Source: Nelumbo lutea (taxonomy: Eukaryota > Streptophyta > Magnoliopsida > Proteales > Nelumbonaceae). From it: a stretch of 64,000 bases of DNA. This document shows positions 21,701 through 33,109 of this stretch, piece by piece (positions within the stretch are counted from its first letter, which is position 1; every line of letters begins with the position of its first letter). The DNA lies in NCBI GenBank assembly GCA_022828595.1, contig JAKGHH010000005.1:68815655-68879654 (forward strand), given 5' to 3'. The notes under the pieces are model-generated. The model saw nothing but the letters and a program-made list of their open reading frames with translations, had not been told where the DNA came from and did no database searches. The translations under genes were made by a program, and so were the position numbers.

Positions 21701-24700
21701 ATTAATGGATGTGCCAATTACTGCACCAAAACAATTAATGACACCTTGTGTGATACATGGAATCTCATTGAGCTTCACACAACAAATTTATATCATTAAC
21801 AAAATGCAAATTTGAGATTTCAGCTCCTTCATTTTTACTAATAAAAATTTATTGATGTGATAAATTAGAAAAGGAAAAAGAGCTGACTTTGCTTCAGCCT
21901 TCAGCTAGCTCAGAGCAGTGGTTCTTATAAGTTATAATTAATTTTTTTTATCAATAAAATCAACTTGATTGTGATTAATGATCAAAAGGGGGAAAAAAAG
22001 ATGGCAGTCAAAGAAGCATCTCAAACTATATGGACCAGAATGCAAACACATATGAACCATGAAATGTCTCAAGACAAACAGAAAAATAGTAGTAATAGAA
22101 CAGTTCTTCAAGAGTGGTGCCATATATTTGGAGAAGAATAAAATAATCATTTGTTGAAGGCTAAAGTAAATAAAATAGTGTTCCATTTACCTAGAAAGTC
22201 TGGCATTGTCTTGAGCAAGACGACACTTGGTTTCATGGTCATTTCTTTCACGCAGTCTAATATACCGGCTACACAGATGACAATACTCTGTCCGGTTCCC
22301 GCATACTTCCTGAAATTAGGAAACAATGTCATTGAACCAGCAAATGGTACCAAGACATGAGAAAACAATCTTCAATTAAATTTATCAATGAATAACCTGA
22401 TGTTTGAAGAGATCAACTGCAGGCAATGGGAATTCACAGTATTCACATCTGACAATTCTCTGGGGGCAGTTTTCACCTTTATGGAGGGTTAAATTTTCAC
22501 AATCTACTGTCTCACTGCATAGCGAACAAGATACCTGCTTCATCCGAATTCAATCACTAACCTATAGGTAACTTTTTTTTTTGTATGGGTCTGGTTTTTC
22601 TTATTTGGCTATTAAAGAAGAAAGAACTAATTGATGAATAAAGAAGAACAATGCAAGAAAGAATTCAGTGTGAGTGCATGCATAAGCATTTTATTCATCA
22701 TGTAATTATCAAATCGAACCATATTCCATTAGTCTTAACTATAACTTGAAGGTTAAAACACACATCATTGCTTGCCTGCTAGACCATCTATGCAGTAGCT
22801 AGAGAATATATTGATAACACTGAATGAGATTTTGTTTCTTTTATTCCTTAAAAACTTGATTGTTTTTATTAGTAAACAGGTTAATGTTGCCCATGCCATA
22901 TGGTTGGGACAAGGCTTAGATAATGATGATGATGATGATGTTAGAGTTTATTAAATCATGCCAAGCATCCCTAGGTATAGGTTGGCAAAAACAACCACCT
23001 AGCCCAATTTTCTTTCCTTATTAGAACTGAATCCAAAATGGAGATTCCTAATTTACCCCTTGTTCGGCCAATGCATCAGCTAAACTATTTGCTGATCTCT
23101 TAACCCACTGAACAGTTGGCTACAACGCCCAAGCCAAAAGCTTTATCTCCCTCATCATGTGTTGATATGGCCATGGTCCAGCACTCCAGCCCACCACTAC
23201 CTTTGAGTCTCCTTCCACAACTATGTTTTTGAAATTTGATTTTTCAGTATGTAATTTTAGGAAATGAATGTAGGCAGACCAATGCCATGCAGTTTTATTG
23301 AATCATAACTGAATGTTTTCAATAACACCTAACAAACAAGAAACATCAACACATTCAGCATCTCATAAAAACCACAATTTCAATACTGGTTTCATTGTAA
23401 ACATTGACACTTTCTGACAAGCAAAATTTAGATTTCATTAAAAGAAACTCTTTTTGAAAAGTAACAACTAGATTTCATTAGAAAAGACTCCTTGCTACCC
23501 AATAAAGTGGGCAGTAGGCCAGAGGTACAGTGCCAACTCATATAATAGCTATTAGAGTATCACAAATAGATACCTGGCCCCAGTAACCCCCATATGGTCC
23601 CTTACAGCCCCTATTCTTGCTAATGGATCAGCCAAAGTATTTCCTCTTCTAGGGACCCATTTGAATAAGCTACTCAAACCGCTACCTAGGATTTGTGCCT
23701 GTCTAACTAAAGGCCTGAAACTCCAGGGAATATCCTCTTGTTTCTTCATCCAATAAATTATGGTTTGGCTAAGGTTTTTTTCCCCTTTTTGAGAAATGAT
23801 AATTTGCAGGTTGCAGCCAGTGTTGCATGGGCACAGACAGAGGAGTCGGAATCTAACACATGTCCAACAGTCTGACTTGGAAAGATAAGAAAACATGGAA
23901 TTGTGGAAACATCTACGGAAAAGTATATACTATTAAAATAATTCATATTTTTGGATACTAACATTATATACCTATGAAATACGTTGCCTTTGTTACTAAA
24001 TGACATTTGATACAAAAATTGGACTCATTTTGTAGATTAGCTGTTCATCTATGTTAAATAAGCTAATAGATAAAAAAGGAAATGTTAAGTAGAAGTTCCC
24101 TCAAGAATCTACGGAAACTACGGAGTGTCAGATTCCTGCACATGTCCAGCATGACACATTATCCATTTAGAAGAGTCCATTCAGCTAGTTGCAGCCAAAG
24201 AAGGAAACCATAATTCTGACTAACAAGTCTTATAGATACATCATTTCATTAATAGTAAAACAAAGAAAGGGGAAAACACTTAAACCTCCCCTGGCTTTTC
24301 TGATAAGACCTTAAACCTCCCCTGACTTTTGGGGATAAAGGGACTTATGAATCCTTTCCGTTACATTACTGTTACAAACCTAACAGCAATCATTGATATC
24401 ATGGATTTAAACATATTAAAAGTTTAAAATTTATAAGGCCAATTTTTCCCTCATATAATATCATCAAATGTTTGATGACTGAAATACCCTTAAACCTTTA
24501 ACAAAAAAAAAACTTAAAACTTTTTACCAAAAAACCCTTAACCCAAAAATGGGTTTGTTTATGCAGTAAAAAAATGAAATACTAAAACATAATTACTCAT
24601 ATTAATAGTCCAGGGTAAAGTTGGAATTAGAAAAATCTATGTTATGGGCCCGGGCGCTATCGTGGTGACCTAAGGGGTGATTTGTCCAAGAGATCACCCT

Positions 24701-25267
24701 AACTCTCCTCGACTCTTCTCTTGACTGAAATTCTTGGATGCCTTTATTCAATAATAGTGGCTCCTTAAATAGGAGATTACAAGAGTCCTGCTCTTAGGGA
24801 GACTCCTTGCTGAATAGGGAGACCTCCAACTCTATCTTGATAAGATAAGACTGATAAGATAAGATAAGTCTCTCTTAATCCTAATCTAATAAGATAAGTC
24901 TCTCTTAATCCTAATCTAATAAGATAAGATAATCTAATCTACTAACTTAATAAGATAAGAATAACAAGATAGTCTACTTTAATATGCTGAATGGATAAGA
25001 CTGTTGCTGCCGAATTGGATAGGATGAGAACACCGGATCATTGCTGCTGCTGCTCCCAATACGTGTCCACATCAATCTACTAACTTGATTGGAGGAATTA
25101 GTATGGGCATAATAGACATTTAATGTCTATATCCACTTAAAAGTAATAGAAGGGGTCTATAAGTCCCTTTATCCCCAAAAGTCGGGGGAAGTTTAAGGGC
25201 AGGTAAAAGTTCAGTAGAGGTTTAAGACCTTTTTCAGAAAACCTAAGGGTGGTTTAAGGGATTTACC

Positions 25268-25333
<66 letters not shown>

Positions 25334-26613
25334 GAATTTAAAGAGGGTTTTGACAGAGCAGTCCAACATAAAAGCAAAAGTGTCTCTCAAAAGGAGATTA
25401 TACAAAATACATATTCTAGCATCCTCTGAAACAATAACTAAACAAGAACATCTACATAAATTTAACATACCGGGGCATGTGTACTCAAATAATGCTCTTC
25501 AGCATGTCTTTTGGGCACCATATCTCCACAAATTTTACATTTTTCCAGATTCCGGGAGCAATGTGCATAGTGCAAATCAATATTTGCGGCTGGAATAGCT
25601 CTGTCACTAAAAGCGTATAAGAGAAATTGTCAATTATGTATATTTCTTTGGTAAGAAAAATTGAATAAGAAATTCTCCAGAATGCATTACCAAGTCCCTA
25701 CTCCCTAATTCCTATGTAGGGGTGAATAAAGCATGACCAAGAATACAAAAATGCACAAAAGGAATAACATCATACCGGTGTATCAAAGAGAAGCACCAAG
25801 AGAACAATTCATAGAATGAAGTAACTACAAGCAAGAGTAGTAACAAGCATGACCAACAAAAGAACGTAACAAGTAAGACAAATGTGTAAGTTCAACAAAC
25901 CACTTGGCGTTGTCATCAGAAGTAAGATTTAAAACTATAGTTTTTCTAGTTGTCTTGGTTCAGTAAGACACTTTTTCAGATGAATTTTTAAGCGTATAGT
26001 CCTATGGTTTCATTGATAGAATGACAAGGAGGTTCCCATAGAATACGGTTTAAGAAAATAAATGCAGCTCGTCCATTGAAATCAGGTTGAACAATTAATA
26101 ATTGTTGAAGTGTGTGATGACCAAAATATCATCTATATCTGGTATTGCTAACAAGAGATTATTATATGAAATCAAACATAGAATTCAGCAAACTGACAAG
26201 CATTTATAGCCACGTACGCCTTTAACTATAAAAAAATATATATAAAACAAATAAAAAGTAGGATGCCGAGTTAAAAATGAGAACAGTTGAAGATATTATT
26301 GCAACAATATGTAGTCACTACATCGAATTTGCAAAAAAAAGGAAAAAAAAACTAACTAATTCAGGAGGAGAGCAAAATTTTCCAAAAAAGAAAATTTTAT
26401 AGAAACGAAAAGGGAAATTTAACTCTCATAAAGATTGTTTTGACGAAGAAATTTGAGGATTACAACAAGAATGCCTCACAGTTAGGAATCGCCACATCAC
26501 AACTACGATAAACATTCAAAATAAAATAAGAAAAGTGAACATAGATTTCAGAACAGGATCATCTCTTACCAGTGACTGCAGATGCTTGTGACTTGTTCTG
26601 AAGGAATCTCCAT
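18792..26613 (-). CDS. TRAF-type zinc finger protein with C-terminal membrane anchor
   Basis: Five exons with consensus borders: 26613-26570, 25606-25471, 22534-22397, 22309-22191 and 18951-18792. They join in frame to 198 residues starting MEIPSEQVTSICSHCDRAIP. Paired Cys/His motifs include CSHC, KCKICGDMVPKRHAEEHY, CSLCSETVDCENLTLHKGE and CEYCEFPLPAVDLFKHQ, then CHLCSRYIRLRERNDHETKC. This is the XAF1/TRAF-type zinc finger array seen in Arabidopsis At1g09920, of similar length. The last exon ends in a hydrophobic helix (LLLTIAITGIAVLLGSFFL) followed by KKIDSNQLQ, a tail-anchor arrangement suggesting an ER, mitochondrial or peroxisomal outer-membrane location (inference). The acceptor of exon 2 at 25606 is chosen because the next AG downstream would create a stop. 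Introns 2 and 4 are about 2.9 and 3.2 kb and full of transposon debris. The molecular role of the family is poorly known. Confidence 0.88.
19074..19200 (-). mobile_element. tRNA-derived SINE-like remnant in intron 4
   Basis: On the minus strand, 'ctggctcagtgggaaaggtc' resembles an A box and 'ggttatgggtttggagg' a weakened B box. G-rich 'gggggg' and 'gctaccccc' text follows, as in plant Au-like SINEs. No poly-A or T tail with duplication could be defined. Confidence 0.4.
21190..21640 (-). pseudogene. LINE reverse transcriptase remnant in intron 4
   Basis: With several frame changes the minus strand reads LATWKFKHISEHRKLVLTKR, then YFLLVFGFLLEG, EQLQKNFLWNDSWEKRGITW and CLWRFLLEP. These match the C-terminal thumb-like region of plant non-LTR (LINE) reverse transcriptases, where a 'W.....LS.AGK..L.K' segment, 'FLW' and 'LWRF' are typical. 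Badly degraded. Confidence 0.6.
23060..23245 (-). pseudogene. LINE RNase H domain remnant in intron 2, copy 1
   Basis: The minus strand reads VVEGDSKVVVGWSAGPWPYQ then IKLLAWAL, a stop, and PTVQWVKRSANSLADALAEQG. The 'EGDS..VV', 'W..R..N..AD.LA' pattern is the C-terminal half of the RNase H domain of plant LINE-type elements. Confidence 0.6.
23555..23765 (-). pseudogene. LINE RNase H domain remnant in intron 2, copy 2
   Basis: An open minus-strand stretch includes IPWSFRPLVRQAQIL and LFKWVPRRGNTLADPLARIG, the same RNase H tail as copy 1 but from a different element. Confidence 0.6.
24269..25268. mobile_element. Long-TIR (foldback-like) element in intron 2
   Basis: Terminal inverted repeats of about 100-130 bp: the left arm contains 'cttaaacctcccctgacttt' and 'ggggataaagggacttat', and the right arm contains their inverses. 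The outer ends read GGGGAAAACACTTAAACC and, inverted, GGGTAAATCCCTTAAACC. It is interrupted at 24640-25074 by a solo LTR, so the element itself is about 560 bp. The right flank runs into a 60-bp AT microsatellite, which may hide the target duplication. Confidence 0.7.
24640..25074. mobile_element. Solo LTR nested in the long-TIR element
   Basis: Begins TGTTATGGGCCCGGG and ends GTGTCCACATCA, with a perfect 5-bp duplication ATCTA at 24635-24639 and 25075-25079. It contains a directly repeated unit of about 33 bp ('aagtctctcttaatcctaat') at about 24864-24925 and several 'gataagataa' words. No internal domain remains. Confidence 0.8.
25270..25334. repeat. AT dinucleotide microsatellite
   Basis: About 30 AT repeats interrupted once by 'gt', inside intron 2 of the zinc finger gene and abutting the long-TIR element. 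Confidence 0.95.
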
Positions 26614-27210
26614 GAAACCCCAAAGGAAAATCGATAAAACCCTTATCTCGTTTAAATATCTCTGTAGAGGAAGCAGAAATTCAGAAGAAATAAATAAAGG
26701 GATCATGCAAAATTGCGAGGGGAAAAGGAAAAGCTTTGAGTTGGATTGCAAGATACAGTAAAAGTACATAACGAGAAGGGAAAAGAAAAATCAAACCTTG
26801 GATAGAATCCGTCCTTGGATGCTCTTCGATTTCGATTGTGAAAACTAGGGAAGAGTCGATTTTTTCGCCTGCAAAAATTAAATAGTAAAGACTTTTCCGA
26901 CTCCCAGCCAACCGGGTTTCGTCCACGTTGGTGATAGTAGTACTCGGTTTGCATTTATACGTACAGGGGCGTGATTCAATAGCAATCAGTAGCAAAAGCC
27001 GAATGCTCATTCTTTTAAACTTTACGATCGGAATCTTTTATTTGTTCCATCGCCTCCCATGTTTATATATTGTTTGCTCGTATCTTCTACGGTGCTTCAA
27101 CTGTGCAATAATGCAAATACACAATCAACGACACCCAATCGTACATCACAGGAACATTCCTCCAGCTTAGATGATAATATGAAAGATCCAAACCGTCTAT
27201 CTTATCAGGA
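26614..27210. promoter_or_regulatory. 5' leader and promoter region of the zinc finger gene
   Basis: The start codon lies at 26613-26611. Upstream (26614-27000) is a mixed-composition region with CG dinucleotides, more than in surrounding DNA, as expected near a transcription start. I could not fix a TATA box or start site, and short frames here have no known domain. Confidence 0.35.
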
Positions 27211-27800
27211 ATAGACCTGTTCATGGGCCAACAAATCTTGAGGAATGGTCCAACTTAGTCACTCTTTTTTTGTCTTCTTGTCCTTGTCCACTATCTTTCT
27301 CTCCAAAAAATAGCAACTGATACTCTTGACTTCGAGAGTTGGAGTTTACTTTACCTCCTTTCTTAAAAAAGCAGAGGCAAAGGGTAGGGGGTGCAAGTCA
27401 GATGGTTTGGGCTGTGTTTAAGCTCAACCCAGGCCAACCCTAACAATTGGAATGCCCGAATCCAATGTAAAGCCCGAATTGTACAATCCAAGTTTAATAT
27501 AAGGATGAAATTATTGTTATCGGGTATTGTATGTATTGGATAAGTCAGATACGGATACACTTTGATAAGCTATGGATATATATAAACAAAAGATATAAAA
27601 ATGATTGGATATGCTAGGAAAATATATATAAATCACATAAATACACTATTAATACTAAATCAAAAGCTGAATTATTTATAATAATGTATAAAACATATGA
27701 GAAATGCATACTTCAAAAGGTTATATAAAGAGAAACATTACAATCAGCGATATCATAACTCTAGAACATTCAAACATCATACAATAATTATCACTCTATT
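27211..27800. other. Intergenic MITE debris
   Basis: Starts with 'tagacctgttcatgggcc' (27213), a single end of the hAT-like family at 31603. 'tagggggtgcaagtcag' at 27387 and 'tatcgggtattgtatgtatt' at 27518 also look like element ends without partners. No gene. Confidence 0.4.
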
Positions 27801-27804
27801 TAAA

Positions 27805-28310
27805 TTTTTATAATTATAATTTTTCAATTTTTATTATTTTTTGAGAATATTTATTAATTTATTTTTTTGTATAAATAATAACTCTTTTTTAAATAATAAA
27901 TATGTTTTCATTTTTAACGTATTTTTTATTTTACATACAATTGTAAAATAAAACATATAAACCATTTAAGATAGATAAACTATTTATAATTTTCAGTTTT
28001 TATTAATTTTATTGGAGAAATTAGATCTTAAATTATTCATTTCAGTTTTTTATAATTATAATTTTCTGTTTTCAGTTAATTTTGGTGGGAAAATCATTTA
28101 TTTAGTATTTTTATATAATAACTCTATTTTTTCAAATAATAACTATGTTTTCATTTTTAATATATAATTATGTGTAAAATAAAATATATAAATCATTTAA
28201 GGTAGATAAAATATATTATTTTTTTAATTTTTAGCTTTATTAATTCTTTTGGAAAAATCAAATCTTAAATTATTTATTCCAGTTTCTATAATTATATTTT
28301 GTAATTTTTA
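27805..28310. repeat. AT-rich tandem repeat, unit about 240 bp
   Basis: Two diverged copies, with a third starting: 'tataattataattttc' (27810, 28050, 28285), 'atgttttcatttttaa' (27903, 28146) and 'aaatcattta'-like blocks recur with the same spacing. Non-coding. Confidence 0.6.
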
Positions 28311-29263
28311 TTAAAGATGAAAAACAATCCAAAAGTAGTTAATATACAATTTGTCAAACTAGGCATAAATATGCTTCTATATTCATGTGTATTGGGTTGT
28401 ATCCATCAATACAACACGATATGGCTTGATACGGAGGCGTATTGTGCCGATACATACAAATTGTGGGATACGTACCTAGTTGTGATGTATCATGTATCCA
28501 TGACCATGGATATGTATCCTGTATCAGGAATATTGTATTGATGCTTTAATCCTTGAATATGCATAGAAATTTAATGCATTTGGGTTGAGTTTGGACCCGA
28601 TTTGAGTTAATTAAATAACCCATATTGATATAAATATATGTTATATATGTATATATGTATTAATATATGATTTACAAGAATAATATATATGTATATACAA
28701 ATATATATGTGTGTGTGTGTATACAAATATATGTATACATAGTCAGGGCCAAGTTTAGGCTATCTGAAAATTAGACGCGGGTCCAATATGAAAAATTAAA
28801 AAAAAAAATCCAAATTTTCATACCCAACCCAACGTAAGGATTGAAAATTCAAACCCAATCCGTATAAAATTGCTTGGTGCTTGGTAGGCCAATCAAGGCT
28901 TGGGTTGGCCGCCCAAATTATACCCCAATCTCAATCAGGGTTTGGGTTGGGCCAATCATAATACGTCATGTTAACCTGATATTGTGGCACCCCATATGCA
29001 TAGAAATAAAATACATCGCCATTGGCCCAATAATGAAAGTGGATTGTTGAGGAGAGCAGTCTCTTCCCCATAGCACCTCAATCCATTCAATCCCCTGTTT
29101 GACTTTTCGCTCAAAAGAATATTGAGGAGAATTATTCCTTTGTCCCAAACTTATGATATAGGCTTTTTTTTCTATCCACCGTCAAAAGGAGCATTTGAAT
29201 AAAGAACTTGATATCATGTCAGATATTAGCAAACAAGATCTGTTAAAATGGGCAATAATTAGT
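28311..29263. other. Intergenic, AT-rich
   Basis: 28380-28545 is crowded with 'gatac/gtatc' words in both orientations, resembling a degraded inverted-repeat element. 28620-28740 is TA/TG simple sequence. 28870-28960 holds 'gggttgggc' words. No gene. Confidence 0.4.
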
Positions 29264-30105
29264 TGATATCGTAAGAAAAGAAATACCAAAACCTAGGTTA
29301 GAGTCGCCTGGTCGAGCTATAAGAAGAATAAATCAAAGTGTTTGGATTGTTTGATTCAGGATGGGCATTCTAATGCTTAAGTCATCAAAAAGTTCTGAGA
29401 GAGTTAGAGAGTTAAATCACGTATATCTTTTTTAAGGGGACTCCCTTACATAGGCTAATTGTTGTGAGCTCTGCGAAGTGCATCCGATATCTTTAACCCA
29501 TTTGATTCAAAGGCGGTTTCATTCCCATAGATGGACTCCGCGTAAGCGAGAAGTGCTTATCTGATCATGCCCAAAGCAGGAGGGGCGGTAGTTAGCTTTG
29601 TTGACAGAGAAACGTGATCCCAAAGGATTCGAAGACAATAGCTCACTATGATGGGGCAGTCGGCCACCACGTCTTATAGGTCACAACTACGCTAAAAACA
29701 TGTCGACGGAGAGAGGTCACCCCTCATGCTGAGATCTCTAGCTCAATCGTGCGATGGGCAACCTAATCTTGAGATGGCTGACCTGGTCCTATAATGGGCA
29801 ACCTAGTCCTATAATGGCTGACTTGGTCCTGCGGTGGAAGACCTGGTCCTGCGATAGGCGATCTGGTCTTGCAATGGTCGACTTGGTCCTGAGATGGCTG
29901 ACTTAGCCCTATGACAGGCGACCTAGTCCTGCGATGGGTGACATAGCCCTACGATGGCCGACCTGGTCTTATGATGGCCGACCTGATCCTGAGATTTTTT
30001 ACTTGGTCTTGGGTCGACGTGCCAATATGACACCAAGGTGTTAAGCAACTGTTTAGGGACGCCATGTGGCGCAATGTCACTAGAGGGCCAAATCGCCCCT
30101 CATCA
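29264..30105 (-). mobile_element. 3' LTR of the LARD-like element
   Basis: On the plus strand it starts TGATATCG and ends CCTCATCA. It corresponds to 31165-33105, without the nested hAT element. It contains the 20-bp minisatellite at 29745-30000. Confidence 0.65.
29745..30000. repeat. 20-bp minisatellite in U3 of the LTR
   Basis: About 12-13 degenerate copies of a unit close to 'cgacctggtcctgcgatggg'. The same unit is longer in the partner LTR at 32515-33105. Confidence 0.85.
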
Positions 30106-31164
30106 ATTGCCCCCCACTCCCAAGTCAAGGTCGGTTCGATGAAGGGAGTAGTTCCTTGTAGGTCTTTGGCCCAAAGTGACTTAGTTCAGCTAGTTTGTTG
30201 GCATCAGCCCGATTTGTTCGCCTGAGCAGGAAGGGTCTAAGGGCTATGCGGCACTATGCAACACATCACCATCTTGACCACTGGGGCACAGGAGTGAATT
30301 CATCAACATGAGGAGGCAGAGCAGGCACTCTGAGGACATCCGCCAATCTAGGGATGTTGTCATTGAGGAGTTCCGTTGTTCACCCAAGCACCTCAAGAGT
30401 GGAATTCGTCATGCCTGCCCTCAAGAAGGGCTTCAAACTGTGCCATTACTTCCTAAAGTCACTCCACTCACAATCTCCTATACAGTGTCCCTCAAGCTAG
30501 TCCTTGAGGGGGTGGCCAACGAGGTCGGAGCGAAGCTCGAAACTGAGGTGGAGGATAGTGGAGATGGCAACGAGAATGTTGTCGGCGACGGTGCTAGCAA
30601 TGAGGACGAGGATGATGTTGCATGATTGATCTAGCTAAGGTGCGCTAAGTGCGGGTCGGCCATCTGTTGTCGTCATGTTTCGAATAGGTCGGCTTGAGGG
30701 AGCCTTAGTGCTAAACACAGTTTGACTTCCTATTCATAAATTTTCACCAAAGTGCGTGCATCACGAGTCGACTCATCCATGTTGCCAAAGAGGGTCTTAG
30801 TTAGGTTGCTAAAACTTTAACAGGCTAGTTCGGTCTTAACACCTTGGCCTACAAACACCTCGTCACCTCGATAAGGCTAACCTGCGAGGACGGCTCCAGA
30901 GTTTGTTGGTCGTCAACTGCTACGGGAACCATGGAGGGCTCGACCTACGAGGGCGGCTTCATATTCTATTAGCCGTCAACTCCCATGGAAACCATGGAGG
31001 GATCAACCTGTGGGGGTGGCCTCATCATTTGTTGGCCATCAATTCTCGCAGGGAGCATGGAGGGTTGATCATTCTGATTCTACCCCCTGCGAGGGTTCCT
31101 TCAATCCAAGCGTTGAGTGAGAACTCAACTTTTGTGCAGTGTGTTCCCACAAACGGTGCCAATT
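30106..31164. other. Interior of the LARD-like element
   Basis: Lies between purine tract and primer-binding site. It holds a plus-strand frame (30308-30625) rich in Glu/Asp at its end, and three imperfect copies of a Gly/His-rich segment at 30880-31080 ('cgtcaactgctacgggaacc' and relatives, about 60 bp apart). No gag or pol motif recognised. Confidence 0.45.
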
Positions 31165-31602
31165 GATGTAATACGATCTAGTGCTCCCTATTGGAAAACA
31201 ACTCAAATGTCGAGCTTGTCAGGGCGCCTAGTTGAGTTGCAAGAAGAACAAATTAGAGTGTCCAAGTTGCTTGACCCGGGGTGGGCACTCTAATGCTTAA
31301 GTCAATGAAAAGTTTTGAGAGAGCTAAAAAGCGAGTGAACTGTGAGAGCTAAATCGCATGTACCTTTTCTAAGGAAGGTGACTATATAGGCTAACTGTCG
31401 TGATCTCCATGAAGCGTGCCCGAGAACTCCAGCTTGTTTGGTTCAAAGGTGGTTTCACGCCTATAGATGGACTCCGCGTAAGCGGGAAGTGCTTATTTGA
31501 TTGCATCAGAAGCAAGTGGGGCGATAGTTAGCTCCATTGATGGGGTGACATGATCCCAAAGGATTCAAAGACGATAACACACTCATGATGGGGATCGGTC
31601 AC

Positions 31603-32430
31603 TAAACTTGTTCATGGGCCAGGTTGGGTCGGGCTTTTGCTCTTTATTAACATAAAATTTTCAGGCCCAAGCCCAAGCCCGGTCCTCATAAAAATCCTGA
31701 AGCCCGACCTGGGAGTCTGAGCACCAATGCCCTTTGAGGATTGAGAGAATGGTGCCAGCTAAGTTTGTCGATTCCTGGGAGTATGAGAGTGAGAATAAAA
31801 ACTGAGAAAGTGAGAAGATAAAAGATGACAACAATGTCGACCAGAGAGAGAGAGAGAGAGAAAACTCACCACTCAAGAGAGAGATACGATCTAGATCTGG
31901 TGGCGCCAACTGCCGGTACCTGAGTTCGCAAAATGAAAACGGTGTGCTTGGGTTCTGGTGGCGCTAGTTGGAGAGAGAACTGAGAAGATAGAAGACCTAG
32001 TTCTAAGAAGAGAAAGAACTGAGAATGAGAAGAAAGTAGATGAAAACGGTGATGGCTGGAGAGAGAGAGAGATCACCGCCGAAGAGAGAGATGACTACTT
32101 CTGGTGGCATCGGCTGCCAGTGACTGAGTTCGCAGGTGCAACTGGGTTCGCCAGTTCTGAGAGTTGAGATGGAGAAATGAGAGTCGCTTCTGAGAGTGAG
32201 AGTGAGAAAGGAGAATGAAAAGAAATTTTTTAAGTATTTAGGGTTAGGGTTAAGTAGTTTAGGAAAAGTCGAGCCAGGTCGGGCTTTTTTAACAAATCTC
32301 GAGCCCGCTCGTAAAATAGTCGGGCTCAGTCTTTTAGGCCTGAGGTCAAGCCCACGTGCTAAAACACATGCTCAAGCCCGTCTGGGGGCTGATCCGGCCC
32401 ATCGGGCTACCCAGCCCATGAATAGGTCTA
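31603..32430. mobile_element. hAT-like element nested in the LTR, 8-bp duplication
   Basis: The left end TAAACTTGTTCATGGGCCAG and the inverted right end TAGACCTATTCATGGGCTGG align base for base. TCGGTCAC flanks both sides (31595-31602, 32431-32438). The partner LTR at about 29657-29670 has the uninterrupted site, confirming the insertion. The interior has GGGC/GCCC-rich subterminal regions and two related blocks about 183 bp apart containing GA runs and 'tctggtggc'. No transposase. Confidence 0.85.
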
Positions 32431-32514
32431 TCGGTCACCACGTCTTATAGGTCGCTAATTGTGCTTCAACCATGTCGACGGAGAAAGGTCGCTCCTCATG
32501 TTGAGGTCCCTAGC

Positions 32515-33105
32515 TCAATCCTATGATGGCTGATCTAGTCCTACGATGGGCGACCTGATCCTGAGATGGTCGATTTGGTCCTGCGATGGTCAACCTAGTC
32601 TTGCGATAGAAGACCTGGTCCCATGATGGGCAACCTGATCCTTAGATGGCCGACTTAGTCCTGTAATGGGTGACCTGGTTCTGCAATGGGCAACCTGGTC
32701 CTGTGATGGCCGACCTGGTCCTGCAATAGGCAGCCTAGTCATACAATGGGCAACCTGGTCCAAAGATGGTCGACCGACGACCTAGTCCTACGATGGGCGA
32801 CTTGGTCCTGAGATGGTCGACCTAGTCTTGCGATGGGTGACCTGGTTCTGCAATGGGCAACCTGGTCCTGTGATGGCTGACCTAATCCTGCAATAGGCGA
32901 CTTGGTCCTACGATGGGCGACCTAGTCTAAAGATGGCTGACCTAGTCCTACAATGGGCAACCTGGTCTTGTGATGGTTGACCTAGTCCTACAATAGGCGA
33001 CCTGGTCCTGCGATGGGCGACCTAGTCCTACGATGGGCAACCTGGTCCTATGATAGACGACTTGGTCCTGAAATGGTCGCCTAGTCCTATGATAGGCAAC
33101 CTAGT
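32515..33105. repeat. Expanded 20-bp minisatellite
   Basis: About 29 degenerate copies of the 'gacctggtcctgcgatgggc' unit, the longer counterpart of 29745-30000. The array ends abruptly at 'ctagtaaaacatctaaaa', where the 5' LTR is broken. Confidence 0.85.
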
Positions 33106-33109
33106 AAAA

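Larger units (their letters stand above)
29264..33105 (-). mobile_element. Non-autonomous LTR retrotransposon (LARD-like)
   Basis: Read on the minus strand: a 5' LTR (about 33105-31165, cut at its start), then TGGCACCGTTTGTGGGAA (31162-31145) as a tRNA primer-binding site two bases after the LTR. A 1.06-kb interior without pol follows, then a purine tract 'gggagtggggggcaat', then the 3' LTR (30105-29264) beginning TGATGAGGGGCG. The two LTRs match over 'gggcactctaatgcttaagt' and 'gatggactccgcgtaagcg'. The 5' LTR contains a nested hAT element (31603-32430). The interior has one 105-codon frame (30308-30625, plus strand) of no known family. The family probably moves using enzymes of another Ty3-type element (inference). 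Confidence 0.65.

Noticed and set aside
23060..23765. Alternative exons of the zinc finger gene
   Set aside because: The text is LINE RNase H with stops. The gene's exons join in frame without it.
27515..28550. Large inverted-repeat element with 'gatac/gtatc' words at both sides
   Set aside because: The ends align only over scattered short words, and no target duplication was found.
32235..32255. Telomere-like 'agggttagggttaag'
   Set aside because: Only about two units inside a transposon. A similar short run at about 12199 is also isolated.
29745..33105. Regularly spaced repeats resembling a CRISPR array
   Set aside because: The units are directly adjacent and degenerate, with no unique spacers, in plant nuclear DNA. 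They are minisatellites.
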